A DNA stretch of 39,085 nucleotides from Desulfobacteraceae bacterium. Lineage in GTDB: Bacteria > Desulfobacterota > Desulfobacteria > Desulfobacterales > Desulfosarcinaceae. The stretch spans positions 1 to 39,085 of the forward strand of contig QZKV01000099.1 in the NCBI GenBank assembly GCA_003599575.1. Direction: 5' to 3'. The notes beneath the pieces were generated by a model. The model ran no database searches. It was not told the origin of the DNA and saw nothing but the letters and a program-made list of their open reading frames with translations. This document shows, one piece after another, positions 8,571-17,990 of the stretch (position 1 is the first letter of the stretch; each line of letters begins with the position of its first letter). The position numbers were made by a program, and so were the translations under genes.

Positions 8571-11222
8571 CTATTGTTCCGGCTGGCTTGGCTTGGGCGG
8601 ACCGGGCACAGGGATAGGAAAACGTCTGTGCTGTTGGCGCCTTTCGTTTTCGATGCGCTCCTGCAATTTGAGATAGGCATCTTCAAGCGAAGATTCTATC
8701 ACGGCAACTTGCCCCTCGCTCATGATGAGCCGCTGCAATTCAGGGATATGAACATCGCTGCGCGAAATCAGGTACACCGGTTGAATGAAAAGCACGGATT
8801 GACCGAACGGCAGGATGATCATCTCGCCCCGCCGGACGGACGATCCGGCTTGATCCCACAAAGTGAACAGTTCGGCGATCTGCGGGTCCTGATTGATAAT
8901 GGCGTTGATCTGCTCCGGGCCATACACCAATTCACCCTTGGGAAAATTGTAGACGACGATTTTGCCGTAATTGGGTTCATCGGATCCGGCAAAAGCCAGC
9001 GCGCGCAGGTTGTTGCGGTCCTTGGGCATCATCGGCAACAGCAAAAGAAAATCCAAACGGTTTTGTTCCATCAGGTTCACCGTCAGATAGTAGGGCTGAA
9101 AAGGAACGACTTCTCCGCCCTTGATCGTGTCCGCAAAGGTCCACAAATCCTCCTGGGAATAAAAGACCTGCGGATCGGTTTGATGGTAACGGGCGTAGAT
9201 GCGCATCTGAAAATTGAAAATGTCCTTGGGATAGCGGGTATGCGCGCGCAAATCCGCGGGCATGTGCTCCTTGCTCTTAAAAAAGCCCGGATAGATGCGC
9301 CGGTAGGTCCGGATGATTGGATCGCTTTCATCGAAAACATAACAATCGATACTGCCGTGATAGGCGTCCACGATGATTTTTACGGAGTTGCGAATATAAT
9401 TGAATTCGGTTGCCGGTGTCCGATAAGGGGTTGCCGCCGGATAGGCATCGGAGGTCGTATAGGCATCGATGATCCAGTAGATGCCATTGGCCGTCTGGGC
9501 CGCATAGGGCGTGCGGTCCAAATGCAGGTAAGGCGCCAGATGGCGCACGCGTTCGATGATGTTGCGCCTGTAGAGGATCCTGCTGTTCCGGTGGGTCTTG
9601 GTCGTAAAAAAGATATTCTTCTCTTTGAAGTAATAGGCATAGAGCAATTTCTTGAAAAGCGATCCGATCGGAACACCGCCCCTTCCGTCATAGGCGTTCG
9701 TCACGTTGGTTTCGCCCAGAGGGTAATCCAATTCCCCGGAGTGGTTCGGAACGATCACGTAGTTGTAATTTTCCCGGCCGAAATAGATGCGCGGCTGGGT
9801 AGTATCCAGGCCGTAGTCGGATGAAGGCGGTATGCCGCGGATAAACCAAGTCATCGGACTGCCGCCGTCCTGGCTGGCCGGCACCATCACCGTTCCGAAG
9901 CCGTGGGAGTAGGTCAGATGCCGGTTGATCCAGTTCTGGGCGGATTCCGGCAGATTGGGATAATCGATCTCGCGCGGCGCCAAAAAAACCTGCTGGTATT
10001 TTCCGCCCACAGTGAAGCGGCCGACGCTGACCGGCGCAAAGACATAGTAGGTTCTCAATTCCTGAAACTGGTGAAATACGGCTTCCAGGGTTTCTTCGTT
10101 CCAAACCGGAATATTACGCAACACGTCAAGCACTTGGGACAGAGGCACTTGGTCGGGGAAGCGTTTGTAATCGTAATCGCGGATTTCGATTTCCCTCAAG
10201 CGATAGGCGCTCAGCGTCGCCTCGATGTTGCCGGCGATGTAAGGAGCCTCTTTGGCCAGTTGGTTGGGTTTGACCATATATTCCGTAACCATGCGGTCAA
10301 GAAAATCGGTGCTGCGCAACACCAGCACCAATGCAAGGGCGATGGCCAGCCCGGCCAGGACCAGTTTCCCGCGGCGGCTGTACAATACGGCCGGCAGAGC
10401 GACCGCCAAAGCCGCCAAAAGCACCATGGTCATCCAGAGCAACGGCCGGGTGACATTCATTTGCACATAGCCCGGACCGTAAAACGTCGGCAAATTGGCG
10501 TTGCTGTAAACCAGCCCGAACAGCTGCAGGGCGGCGTTCCAGATTTCGATCAGAAAAAGCATCAGAATGAGTATCCCGAGATGCCGCCTGGCTGCCTTGG
10601 GCAGACGGCCTTTTTGCGAAAAAATACCGGAGTTCAAGCCATACACCAGAAAAAGACTTAGCAGCAGCACGCCCAAGGCAATGCGCAGAGGGTTTTGCAG
10701 CAGCATGAAAACAGGATAACGGAACAGGTAAAAAGAGGCATCACGGCCGAAATAGGGGTCTTCGATCCCCATGGAAGGACCGAAGATGAAAAAAAGAAAT
10801 TTTTCCCAATGCTGAAATGCCGGCAAGGCCATCATGATGCCCAGGGCCAGGCTTATGGCCGCGTAAATCGGCACCGAGGCGTCCTGCAAACGGTCGGGCA
10901 GGAGTTTCTTGGGCGCGGCGGCGTCCGGGTCGCTCTTGGATCCGGCGCTGTTGCGGGGGCGATTCGAAGCCCGGCCGGCGATACGCAAATTGAAGAAAAA
11001 GAAGGCGAAAGAAAGGAAGATGACCGCTGCGAAAACGCCATAGCGGTAAAGTTTGCGTAAAAAGAAATACCCCCGGTAGCCCAGCGCATCATACCAGAAG
11101 ATGTCCGCCAAATAGTCCACGCCCCACATGCCGAGCACAACGATCGATGCGCATGCGGCCAAAAGCAGAATCAATGCAATCCGAACTTTCCTCCCCCACC
11201 GGCGTGAATTTGCTTCTTGCAT
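8571..11222 (-). CDS. UPF0182 family large integral membrane protein
   Basis: 883 residues, the usual size for UPF0182 (PF03699). About seven transmembrane helices fill the first 310 residues, including ALILLLAACASIVVLGMWGV and the characteristic YLADIFWYDALGYRGYFFLRK. They are followed by a large extracytoplasmic domain with the family pattern: KEAPYIAGNIEATLSAYRL, then the GFGTVMVPAS and YPKDIFNFQM regions. The acidic C-terminal coiled stretch seen in actinobacterial members is short here. The start at 11222 has AGGAAGGA upstream. Its function is unknown in all bacteria. It is transcribed alone, ending at its own hairpin. Confidence 0.93.
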   Translation of the reverse strand: MQEANSRRWGRKVRIALILLLAACASIVVLGMWGVDYLADIFWYDALGYRGYFFLRKLYRYGVFAAVIFLSFAFFFFNLRIAGRASNRPRNSAGSKSDPDAAAPKKLLPDRLQDASVPIYAAISLALGIMMALPAFQHWEKFLFFIFGPSMGIEDPYFGRDASFYLFRYPVFMLLQNPLRIALGVLLLSLFLVYGLNSGIFSQKGRLPKAARRHLGILILMLFLIEIWNAALQLFGLVYSNANLPTFYGPGYVQMNVTRPLLWMTMVLLAALAVALPAVLYSRRGKLVLAGLAIALALVLVLRSTDFLDRMVTEYMVKPNQLAKEAPYIAGNIEATLSAYRLREIEIRDYDYKRFPDQVPLSQVLDVLRNIPVWNEETLEAVFHQFQELRTYYVFAPVSVGRFTVGGKYQQVFLAPREIDYPNLPESAQNWINRHLTYSHGFGTVMVPASQDGGSPMTWFIRGIPPSSDYGLDTTQPRIYFGRENYNYVIVPNHSGELDYPLGETNVTNAYDGRGGVPIGSLFKKLLYAYYFKEKNIFFTTKTHRNSRILYRRNIIERVRHLAPYLHLDRTPYAAQTANGIYWIIDAYTTSDAYPAATPYRTPATEFNYIRNSVKIIVDAYHGSIDCYVFDESDPIIRTYRRIYPGFFKSKEHMPADLRAHTRYPKDIFNFQMRIYARYHQTDPQVFYSQEDLWTFADTIKGGEVVPFQPYYLTVNLMEQNRLDFLLLLPMMPKDRNNLRALAFAGSDEPNYGKIVVYNFPKGELVYGPEQINAIINQDPQIAELFTLWDQAGSSVRRGEMIILPFGQSVLFIQPVYLISRSDVHIPELQRLIMSEGQVAVIESSLEDAYLKLQERIENERRQQHRRFPIPVPGPPKPSQPEQ

Positions 11223-11326
11223 TGCGGTCCTTCCTGCGCCATGCGCGCGGCAGCCAAACGGTCAACGTCCCTGCGCTCTCAGACATCTCCGGAATCGGAG
11301 TTCACGAAAGATTAGCTTCTCCGCGC

Positions 11327-11977
11327 CTATGCTGAAAAGGGCGGCAGAGCACTGATCACGTCGCATCCGACATTCAAGCGCACCTGCTTTTCCTCAATTC
11401 GGTCGACCCATACGCTGGGCACCAGCTTTTTGTTTTTGGAGATCCATCCGGAGGATATGACGAGATGAGTGGCCCGGTGTTCATCCGGGTCCGAAAAAAT
11501 GCGCTCGACCTTACCGGCCTTTTCACCGTCCTGGCAGACCACCTGGGCGCCTTCTTCGAGCGGTACGGTGCCTTGGGGAATATTGCGACGCGTCCTGACA
11601 AAAACCTGGGGGGCACGGTACATCGGGTAGGATCCCATTCCCCAGGTCGGTACCCCGGGGTGCGGATACCACATCACCGGCCTGGCATTTCCGGGGGGCT
11701 CGCCTTGCGGGTTGAACATGCCTTCGGCGGGGATATGGTCTTTTTCTTCGAAATCGGCCAGTTCATCCGAATCGCCGATCTCTTTCAAGATCACCTGATT
11801 TTCATTCACCGGCTTCACCTGATCGACCGGAATGACCTTTTCGCGGGTGAACAAAAGACCCTTTTTGACCACCAAGTGGGTCACCTTCCGGCCATGCGGA
11901 TCGATCACCACCCGATCGATGCGGCCGATTCTTTTGCCGTCGGCGTTCAACACATCGGTATTGGTTTTGATTTCCAT
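11327..11977 (-). CDS. PRC-barrel domain protein
   Basis: 216 residues with two PRC-barrel repeats. The first is at about 1-70 (DVLNADGKRIGRIDRVVIDP, then THLVVKKGLLFTREKVIPVD). The second is at about 130-200 (GAQVVCQDGEKAGKVERIF, then THLVISSGWISKNKKLVP). They are joined by a Pro/Met/Tyr-rich linker. Such proteins are soluble and often stress- or surface-related; no catalytic role is expected. Two ATGs lie close together: 11983 abuts AAAGGGGA with almost no spacing, whereas 11977 is 7 nt from it and is preferred. It lies 104 bp upstream of UPF0182 on the same strand. Confidence 0.88.
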   Translation of the reverse strand: MEIKTNTDVLNADGKRIGRIDRVVIDPHGRKVTHLVVKKGLLFTREKVIPVDQVKPVNENQVILKEIGDSDELADFEEKDHIPAEGMFNPQGEPPGNARPVMWYPHPGVPTWGMGSYPMYRAPQVFVRTRRNIPQGTVPLEEGAQVVCQDGEKAGKVERIFSDPDEHRATHLVISSGWISKNKKLVPSVWVDRIEEKQVRLNVGCDVISALPPFSA

Positions 11978-12571
11978 ATTCATTCCCCTTTGCGGCCTGA
12001 TCAGCCACCTAGCCTAAAAGCATCCGCCCAAGGCATCAATAAGGTGCATTTGTAATCATGGTCCTAGCCATCCTTTATTTGCCCTGAATTAAATGCGTAT
12101 TCCACCGCGCATCCAGTCGGCCCAATGGGTTAGCGGTTCCTTTCCGTTTTGAAGAAAATGTCACGCCTCCATTTGGAGTTTGCGGAACGCCCGCAGCCTC
12201 CTGTCGGCCCTTGCAATGCGCCGCCGGTGCACGAGCAGCTCCAGTCCCGGACGACCGGTCGACTTCAGCGTGAGTTGCTGAATGGGGAAATGCCTGTTTG
12301 ACATTTAAACCCGCTTTGGTTATCAAATCGGCCTATCACAATCGGTTTGATCATCACGCTGGGGTGGTGTATAGAGCTGAACAGTGCCGTGATCCGCTAT
12401 CCGACATTGGGGCAGCATAGGGATCGTTCGCCATCCCAGAGGGTTGATCGCGGACTTTTCTGCACTTGGGGTTGTAGTGGTTTGCTTGCGCATGAGGATT
12501 GTATTTGGTGACACCGGACTGATTCCGCCGCGATGCGTTTCTCCCGCCGGTATTCCTGCTGAGTCGCGATC
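11978..12571. other. Intergenic region between divergent genes
   Basis: 594 bp between the start of the PRC-barrel gene (minus) and the DarA-like gene (plus). It must hold the promoters of both. I see no RNA gene or clear hairpin terminator. One short minus-strand frame (12161-12304) is listed separately. Base composition is a little more AT-rich than the flanking genes near 12050-12170. Confidence 0.5.
12161..12304 (-). CDS. Possible small basic protein (47 residues)
   Basis: An ATG at 12304 opens a 47-codon frame beginning MSNRHFPIQQLTLK and ending RAFRKLQMEA. It is strongly basic (about a dozen Arg) with a Gly-Pro turn and no Cys or hydrophobic segment. There is no convincing ribosome-binding site, and an overlapping frame on the same strand is also open, so this may be chance or a gene remnant. 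No family is recognised. Confidence 0.2.
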   Translation of the reverse strand: MSNRHFPIQQLTLKSTGRPGLELLVHRRRIARADRRLRAFRKLQMEA

Positions 12572-13501
12572 ATGAAAAAACTGCTGGTGGTCTATTATTC
12601 TCAAACCGGGCAATTGACCCGCATTGTCCATTCGGTTCTCAAACCCATTGCCGACAGCGGCCAAGTGGAAGTGGTGATTGAGGAGCTGCAGCCGCAAGAG
12701 CCTTATCCGTTTCCATGGTCCGCGATCGCATTTGCCGACGCCTTCCCCGAGTCGTTCCAGCAGCGGCCCTGCCGGCTGAAACCCTTCCGCTTCGATCCGA
12801 ACGCCCATTATGATGCCGTTCTGCTGGCCTACCAGGTTTGGTACTTGTCACCCAGCATTCCCGTGACCGCCTTTTTAACCAGCGCGGAAGCGGCACGCGT
12901 GATGCGCAACCGGCCTGTGACAACCCTGATCGGCTGCCGAAACATGTGGCTGCAGGCCCATGAGAAAGTCAAGGAGCACATCGTAACGCTCGGAGGCCGG
13001 CCGGCCGGCAACATCGTGCTTATGGACCGCGCCCCCAATCTGCTCGGTGTGATCTCCATCGCCGCGTGGATGCTGACCGGCCGCAAAGAACGCTATCTAA
13101 AGATTTTTCCCAAACCCGGCATCGCCGATGAAGATATCGAGACCGCCGATCGATTCGGCGAGATCTTGGTTCCGGCAATCGACAGCGGAGATTGGAGCAG
13201 CGTGCAGTCCGAGTTGAACCGCCGCGGGGCTGTCCGGGTGGTGCCTGCGTACATTCTGTTCGAACAGCGTATTTCGAAAATTTTCAATATCTGGGCCAAG
13301 TTCATCGATAGCAAGGGCGGCCCCGGCGACCCGGCCCGCCGAACCAGGCTGCGCGCGTTTATCGCCTACCTGCTGGCGGCCGTCTTCCTCATCGCCCCTG
13401 TCGCCACGGTGGTCACATCCGTGCTGCAGAGATTGAAACGAAAAAAGATCAACCAAATGGTGAGCTATTTTGCGGAGAACCGCTATCGAGGCAAGACCTG
13501 A
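12572..13501 (+). CDS. DarA-like flavodoxin-fold enzyme (dialkylresorcinol type)
   Basis: 309 residues. The first 20 residues, KLLVVYYSQTGQLTRIV, are a flavodoxin FMN-phosphate loop. The middle contains a Trp-Tyr segment (LAYQVWYLSPSIPVTAF) like the second FMN loop. A C-terminal hydrophobic helix (FIAYLLAAVFLIAPVATVV) should tether it to the membrane. It matches proteins annotated as dialkylresorcinol-condensing enzyme; in characterised clusters DarA is the flavin-dependent aromatising partner of the ketosynthase DarB. A DarB homologue follows after 65 bp, supporting the pairing. The ribosome-binding site is poor. The product here is not known. Confidence 0.82.
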   Translation: MKKLLVVYYSQTGQLTRIVHSVLKPIADSGQVEVVIEELQPQEPYPFPWSAIAFADAFPESFQQRPCRLKPFRFDPNAHYDAVLLAYQVWYLSPSIPVTAFLTSAEAARVMRNRPVTTLIGCRNMWLQAHEKVKEHIVTLGGRPAGNIVLMDRAPNLLGVISIAAWMLTGRKERYLKIFPKPGIADEDIETADRFGEILVPAIDSGDWSSVQSELNRRGAVRVVPAYILFEQRISKIFNIWAKFIDSKGGPGDPARRTRLRAFIAYLLAAVFLIAPVATVVTSVLQRLKRKKINQMVSYFAENRYRGKT

Positions 13502-13566
13502 CACGGTCACTCCGACTATGTCCGAGAGATATCCGCAAACCCCGTTCCAAAGGAAACAGTGCAAAC

Positions 13567-14724
13567 ATGAGTGTTTATATTACCGATGTGACGGCGTTCC
13601 TTCCCAATCAACCCGTAGACAACGATGCCATCGAAACGGTTCTGGGCAAGGTGAACAATCTGCCGTCGCGCACCAAAAAAATTGTGCTGCGCAACAATCA
13701 AATCCAACAGCGCTACTATGCCATCGATCCTTCAACCGGCCGTATGACACACACCAACGCCCAACTGACGGCCGAAGCCGTTCGGCAGCTGAAACCCTAC
13801 GATGGTTTCAAGGCCGAAGAGATTCAATGCCTCTGCTGCGGCACCACGAGTCCCGATCTGATGTTTCCCGGACACGCCCTCATGGTCATGGGCGAACTGG
13901 CTTTGCCCCCCCTCGAAGCCGTCACCACCAGCGGCATCTGCCTGTCCGGCATGACCGCCCTGAAATTCGCCTACCTCAATGTGGCTGCCGGATGCAGCCG
14001 GAATGCCGTGGCGACCGGTTCGGAACTGGCCTCATCTTACATGCGATCGGCTTTTTTCAAAGTAGAGGGCGACCCCGAAGCCGACCTGGATAAGAATCCC
14101 ATCCGCCTCTTTGATGCCGATTTTTTGCGCTGGATGCTTTCAGACGGCGCCGGCGCGGTCTATTTGACCGACCGGCCGGCAGCCGATCGACTCTCCTTGC
14201 GGGTTGAATGGATCGAGCATTACGCTTTTTCCGGCGAACTGGAAACCTGTATGTACGGCGGCGGAGCGAAATGCGCAGGCGGCCGGATGGCTGGATGGCG
14301 GCAGATGGAATCCATCCCCCAGGATCAGCAACGCTATCTGTACAATGTCCGCCAGGATATCAAGATCCTGGACAAGCATATCGTACCTACCATGGGCCGG
14401 GCGCTGGCCATGGCGGCGGCCAAACACAAGCTGTCGGCGGCGGATGTGGACTGGTTCCTGCCCCATTATTCCTCGGCCTATTTCCGGCCGCGATTCTATG
14501 AGGGCATGCAGAAGATCGGCTTTGAGATCCCCTACCACAAATGGTTCACCAATCTCGCCCTCAAGGGCAACACCGGCAGCGCCGCCATCTTCATCATTCT
14601 GGCCGAATTGGTGACGAGCGGCAAACTTCAGGCAGGCCAGCGGCTGCTCTGCTTTATTCCCGAAAGCGGTCGTTTTGCGCACTGTTTCATGCTGCTGCAG
14701 GTGGTGGAACCCGGCCGCGAATAG
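13567..14724 (+). CDS. DarB-like beta-ketoacyl-ACP synthase III
   Basis: 385 residues, thiolase fold. The catalytic triad can be placed: Cys125 in TTSGICLSGMTALKFAYL, His in DWFLPHYSSAYF, and Asn in ALKGNTGSAAIF. This is the Cys-His-Asn set of KAS III enzymes. In DarB homologues the enzyme condenses a beta-ketoacyl thioester with an enoyl or acyl partner to form a cyclohexanedione, which DarA then aromatises. AAAGGAAA lies 10 nt before the ATG. It is cotranscribed with the DarA-like gene and converges on the ABC-2 permease gene 94 bp downstream. Confidence 0.87.
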   Translation: MSVYITDVTAFLPNQPVDNDAIETVLGKVNNLPSRTKKIVLRNNQIQQRYYAIDPSTGRMTHTNAQLTAEAVRQLKPYDGFKAEEIQCLCCGTTSPDLMFPGHALMVMGELALPPLEAVTTSGICLSGMTALKFAYLNVAAGCSRNAVATGSELASSYMRSAFFKVEGDPEADLDKNPIRLFDADFLRWMLSDGAGAVYLTDRPAADRLSLRVEWIEHYAFSGELETCMYGGGAKCAGGRMAGWRQMESIPQDQQRYLYNVRQDIKILDKHIVPTMGRALAMAAAKHKLSAADVDWFLPHYSSAYFRPRFYEGMQKIGFEIPYHKWFTNLALKGNTGSAAIFIILAELVTSGKLQAGQRLLCFIPESGRFAHCFMLLQVVEPGRE

Positions 14725-14818
14725 TCTTTGCCGGGATAAGCCGCATAGACAGGGTGCGGGATGCTTCCCTACGCGTAAGCAGTGAAGCGGTTCTCTTAGA
14801 ACTCGGATCGAACTTCCC

Positions 14819-16147
14819 TTACCAATGCCGCCGCCGCTGCAAACCGATCAAGGCCACCAGCAGAGTGGCGGCGAAAAACAGCACCAGCAGCGCCAGTTGC
14901 CCCCATACGGCGCTCAGGGAGCCCCCGCGGACCAAAAGGGTCATGAAGGCCTCATGCGCCCAGGCCAGCGGCGATCCCCGGCTGATGACCTGCATGGCCT
15001 GCGGCATTGCAAAAACCGGTACCATGATGCCGCCCAGTGCGGCGGCCATGACGATCGAGACCGGCCCCAGGATGGCCGCCTGTTCGTTGGTATGGGCCAC
15101 CACGCCCAGCATGATGCCGTAACCGGTAGCGGCCAGGGCGCTGCACAAGGCCACGATCAGCATGGCCCCCCGTTGCGTCAGCACCAGCGGATCGGTTCCC
15201 AGCAGCGGCAGCACCCATTTGCCTACTGCCACGATGAAGAGAAACTGAATAAGGCAAACTCCTACGTAAGCGGAGAGCTTGCCCATGATGAGAGCCGTTT
15301 TCGATACCGGCATGATCATCAGCCGCGCCAATATGCCCTCCCGCCGTTCGCGGACCAGCGACCCGGAAAGCGGTACGACGATGAAGAACATGCCGAACAG
15401 CGCCCACGCCGGAACATTCTGCTGGACGGCCGTGGGCAAGTGGTTGTATTTGTCCGGACCGCTGGAGCGGACCGCGATGCCCACCAGCGGATCTTTCAGA
15501 ATTTCGCCCTGCAGCGAGGGCACCAAGCGCCCCGGGATCTGCGGCGCGAAGGCGCCGGCGGCATCGTTCAGCCGGCGGCGAAGCTGTTGTTCGAGAGCAT
15601 CGCTGAGGTATTTCATGCTGTATTCGGCCTGCATAACGGCCACGGCCTGCCGCACGGCCCCGCTGACGGCCGTGCGGTAGATCCCCTGAACCGCGGGATC
15701 GAAGAGGACCACTATGTGGGGCAGTTGCGGAGCCGGAACCGCATCGGAGGGTTCGCCGGCCACCAGCCGATCGATACGGCGGCGCACGCTCTCCGTAACA
15801 GCTTCCGTCAATCCCCGCGGTATGGTTGCATAGAACTGATTTTGCCCTTGCGCGTTCATCCGGACGGCTTGGCCCTCATCCGTCACCCGGCCGTCCAAGG
15901 CCGCTCGAAATGTCACCGCCTCGGCCGCTAGGAGCTCGCGAATAAGAATTTGGGCGGCCTGGCCGCCGTCATGATTCACCAGTGCGCCGGCGATCCGCAG
16001 ACCTCCGGTCTGGCGCATGATGTTGCCCTGCACCAGGGTGATGACCACGACCAGGGCGGCCGGCATGACAAACAACAGCAGCAGCCCTGTCCGGTCCCGG
16101 GCCAACAGGCGCCACTCCTTGTGCATGGACGCCAGCCATTTGAGCAT
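14819..16147 (-). CDS. ABC-2 type transporter permease
   Basis: 442 residues. One N-terminal helix (GLLLLFVMPAALVVVITLVQG) is followed by a periplasmic region of about 200 residues, then five or six helices including WALFGMFFIVVPLSGSLVRE and AAILGPVSIVMAAALGGIMV. The REGILARLMIMPVSKTALI stretch is the typical ABC-2 signature. It exports lipids, glycolipids or small hydrophobic molecules in partnership with the ATPase encoded just upstream. The ATG at 16147 has AAAGGA with 8 nt spacing; an extension to 16192 does not. Confidence 0.9.
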   Translation of the reverse strand: MLKWLASMHKEWRLLARDRTGLLLLFVMPAALVVVITLVQGNIMRQTGGLRIAGALVNHDGGQAAQILIRELLAAEAVTFRAALDGRVTDEGQAVRMNAQGQNQFYATIPRGLTEAVTESVRRRIDRLVAGEPSDAVPAPQLPHIVVLFDPAVQGIYRTAVSGAVRQAVAVMQAEYSMKYLSDALEQQLRRRLNDAAGAFAPQIPGRLVPSLQGEILKDPLVGIAVRSSGPDKYNHLPTAVQQNVPAWALFGMFFIVVPLSGSLVRERREGILARLMIMPVSKTALIMGKLSAYVGVCLIQFLFIVAVGKWVLPLLGTDPLVLTQRGAMLIVALCSALAATGYGIMLGVVAHTNEQAAILGPVSIVMAAALGGIMVPVFAMPQAMQVISRGSPLAWAHEAFMTLLVRGGSLSAVWGQLALLVLFFAATLLVALIGLQRRRHW

Positions 16148-16204
16148 GAACAAGATCCTTTCACTTCGCGTGCAGCAAAGCCTTGGCCTCAATTAAGAAC
16201 TCTA

Positions 16205-16975
16205 TCAATCGCGGAGCTGCCGGCCGGTGAGTTTCAAATACACTTCGCCCAAATCCGCGCAGTCCGCATGCTGTTCAAGCAGGGTTTGGGTGTTGTCCTG
16301 GACGAGGATGCGGCCTTGGTCGATGATCGCCAACCGGGAGCAGATGCGCTGAACTTCTTCCATATAGTGGGTGGTGTAGATGATGGCGATCCCCTGCTCT
16401 TTCAGCCGCAGAAGGCTTTCCAGTATCTGGTTGCGGGACTGGGCGTCGATGCCGACCGTGGGCTCGTCGAGAAACAGGAGCCTGGGCCGGTGCAAGATAC
16501 CCGCGGCCAGGTTCACACGCCGTTTCATGCCGCCTGAAAAGGTGCGTACAGCCTGATCGGCGCGATCTTCCAAACCGGTCGCTGCAAGGGTGGCGCGCAG
16601 CGCCTCTTTCAAGGCACTTCCCCGCAGGCCGTACAGGCGGCCGAAATAGGCCAGGTTTTCGGAGGCGCTCAGAGTTTCAAACAGGGCGATGCGCTGCGGA
16701 ACCACCCCGATATAGGGGCGAACCTGTCGAGGGCGGCGCAAGGCGTCCAGTCCGCAAATGTGCACCTGCCCGGCGTTTGGACGCAGCAGGGTGCTCATCA
16801 CCGATATGGCGGTTGTCTTGCCCGCCCCATTGGGCCCGAGCAGGCCGAAAATCTCACCGCTTTGCACGGTCAGATTCACTTTGTTCAAAGCGGGTGTTGG
16901 GGCGGCGCTTTCATAGACATGGGTTAAATCGGAGGCCTGCAAAACAGTTTGCAAAGGCAGTTGCGTGCTATGCAT
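16205..16975 (-). CDS. ABC transporter ATP-binding protein (exporter)
   Basis: 256 residues from the ATG at 16975. Walker A is GPNGAGKTT, the Q-loop is in GVVPQRIALF, the signature motif is FSGGMKRR, Walker B is LLFLDEPTVGID, and the H-loop is TTHYMEE. This is the DrrA/CcmA-like class that pairs with ABC-2 permeases. The permease follows 57 bp downstream. In-frame GTG codons at 16999 and 17041 could extend the N-terminus by 8 or 22 residues; none of the starts has a strong ribosome-binding site. Substrate is unknown; the nearby DarA/DarB product or a lipid A derivative are candidates. Confidence 0.9.
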   Translation of the reverse strand: MHSTQLPLQTVLQASDLTHVYESAAPTPALNKVNLTVQSGEIFGLLGPNGAGKTTAISVMSTLLRPNAGQVHICGLDALRRPRQVRPYIGVVPQRIALFETLSASENLAYFGRLYGLRGSALKEALRATLAATGLEDRADQAVRTFSGGMKRRVNLAAGILHRPRLLFLDEPTVGIDAQSRNQILESLLRLKEQGIAIIYTTHYMEEVQRICSRLAIIDQGRILVQDNTQTLLEQHADCADLGEVYLKLTGRQLRD

Positions 16976-17186
16976 GCGATGAGAAAGTGTGGTGCTCACG
17001 TTCCGGCCTGCTTGAAGGAATCGCCTGGGCGGCCGGTGCACGCGCTTTGGACACCGGCCGCCCCGCTATTAAAAAATCTGAACGAGGCGAATTTTTAGCA
17101 TGCCCTGACCGGAAGGGTCAATGACTCATCCGGAATTCACTATGAATGGTTTTTGGGAGTCTGCTTTGGGAGAGTGCCGCGAATCG

Positions 17187-17756
17187 TCAAAAGTAAAACT
17201 TGAAACCTGCCGCCAGGGTATTGGATCCGCCTTCCTCGGCAATGTGGCCGAACGCTCCGGAGCGGTGATGCAGGCGCAAAAGCACCGCCCAGTTGCTGCG
17301 CGGCGGCCCGAGGGTCAACTCGCCGAACCAGTAGACCAGCCAATTCTGGCTGCCCCCTTTGACGGCGATCTCGACATCCGGGTTTTCGGTGGCATAGGAA
17401 GGACCGATGCCCCAAGCAAACGTCGTGGCCAAAAAGCGCCGCCAGGGAAACCGGTGCCACCTTAGGGTGACAAGGGCCATATTGAATTCCCAGTGCTTCT
17501 GGTCACCGAAATATTTGCCCACCTGCCCTTCCACTTCCAGGGACAGCGCGTCCTTGAAAAACCGTTGATAAGTCCAGGCGCCGGCGGCCACCAGGATACC
17601 GGCATCTGCGAAATTGGCGTTCTTTGAAAGGGCGTCTTGCCACCCCTCGGTGGTCACGCGGCCGCCATACAGAGAGAAAGCCCACTGCTGGGCAGCGCAC
17701 GCTCCGGCCAGGCTCAGGTAGACCGAGAAGAAGCATATGAAACCGATCGACCTCAT
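17187..17756 (-). CDS. PagL-like acyloxyacyl hydrolase family outer-membrane protein
   Basis: 189 residues with a signal peptide ending at about ACAAQ (residues 19-23). The rest is alternating aromatic beta strands ending in GFKFYF, typical of an 8-stranded outer-membrane barrel. Near the C-terminus RLHHRSGAFG (His164, Ser166) and AEEGG (Glu174/175) resemble the His-x-Ser and Glu catalytic residues of lipid A 3-O-deacylase PagL. If active it would remove an acyl chain from lipid A in the outer membrane. AAAGGCGG precedes the start. Assignment rests on fold and motif only; it could be a non-enzymatic barrel. Confidence 0.62.
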   Translation of the reverse strand: MRSIGFICFFSVYLSLAGACAAQQWAFSLYGGRVTTEGWQDALSKNANFADAGILVAAGAWTYQRFFKDALSLEVEGQVGKYFGDQKHWEFNMALVTLRWHRFPWRRFLATTFAWGIGPSYATENPDVEIAVKGGSQNWLVYWFGELTLGPPRSNWAVLLRLHHRSGAFGHIAEEGGSNTLAAGFKFYF

Positions 17757-17990
17757 TTTTGATCCGCCTTTGATCTATTAGAATTGCGTAGAGCGTAACA
17801 GGTTGCTCTCCCATGGCTTTAAGAATGCGGCTGGTGGGTTGATAGCAGCCGATGAGGACGGTCGTAATTCAGGCGATATGGTATTCCGGGCGCAATAAGA
17901 TCCCCATTTCGCAAAGAAGAATCGGGTGCATGCCTTGATGTTCCGGACCGTGTGATGCTGCATGCCCGCAGCGTGCCGCACCCCCAACGC

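Noticed and set aside
12323..12808. Minus-strand 161-codon frame
   Set aside because: It overlaps the well-supported DarA-like gene for half its length and shows no domain.
14788..14803. GTTCT-CTT-AGAAC hairpin between the converging DarB-like and ABC permease genes
   Set aside because: The stem is only 5 bp and AT-rich with no T-run on either strand.
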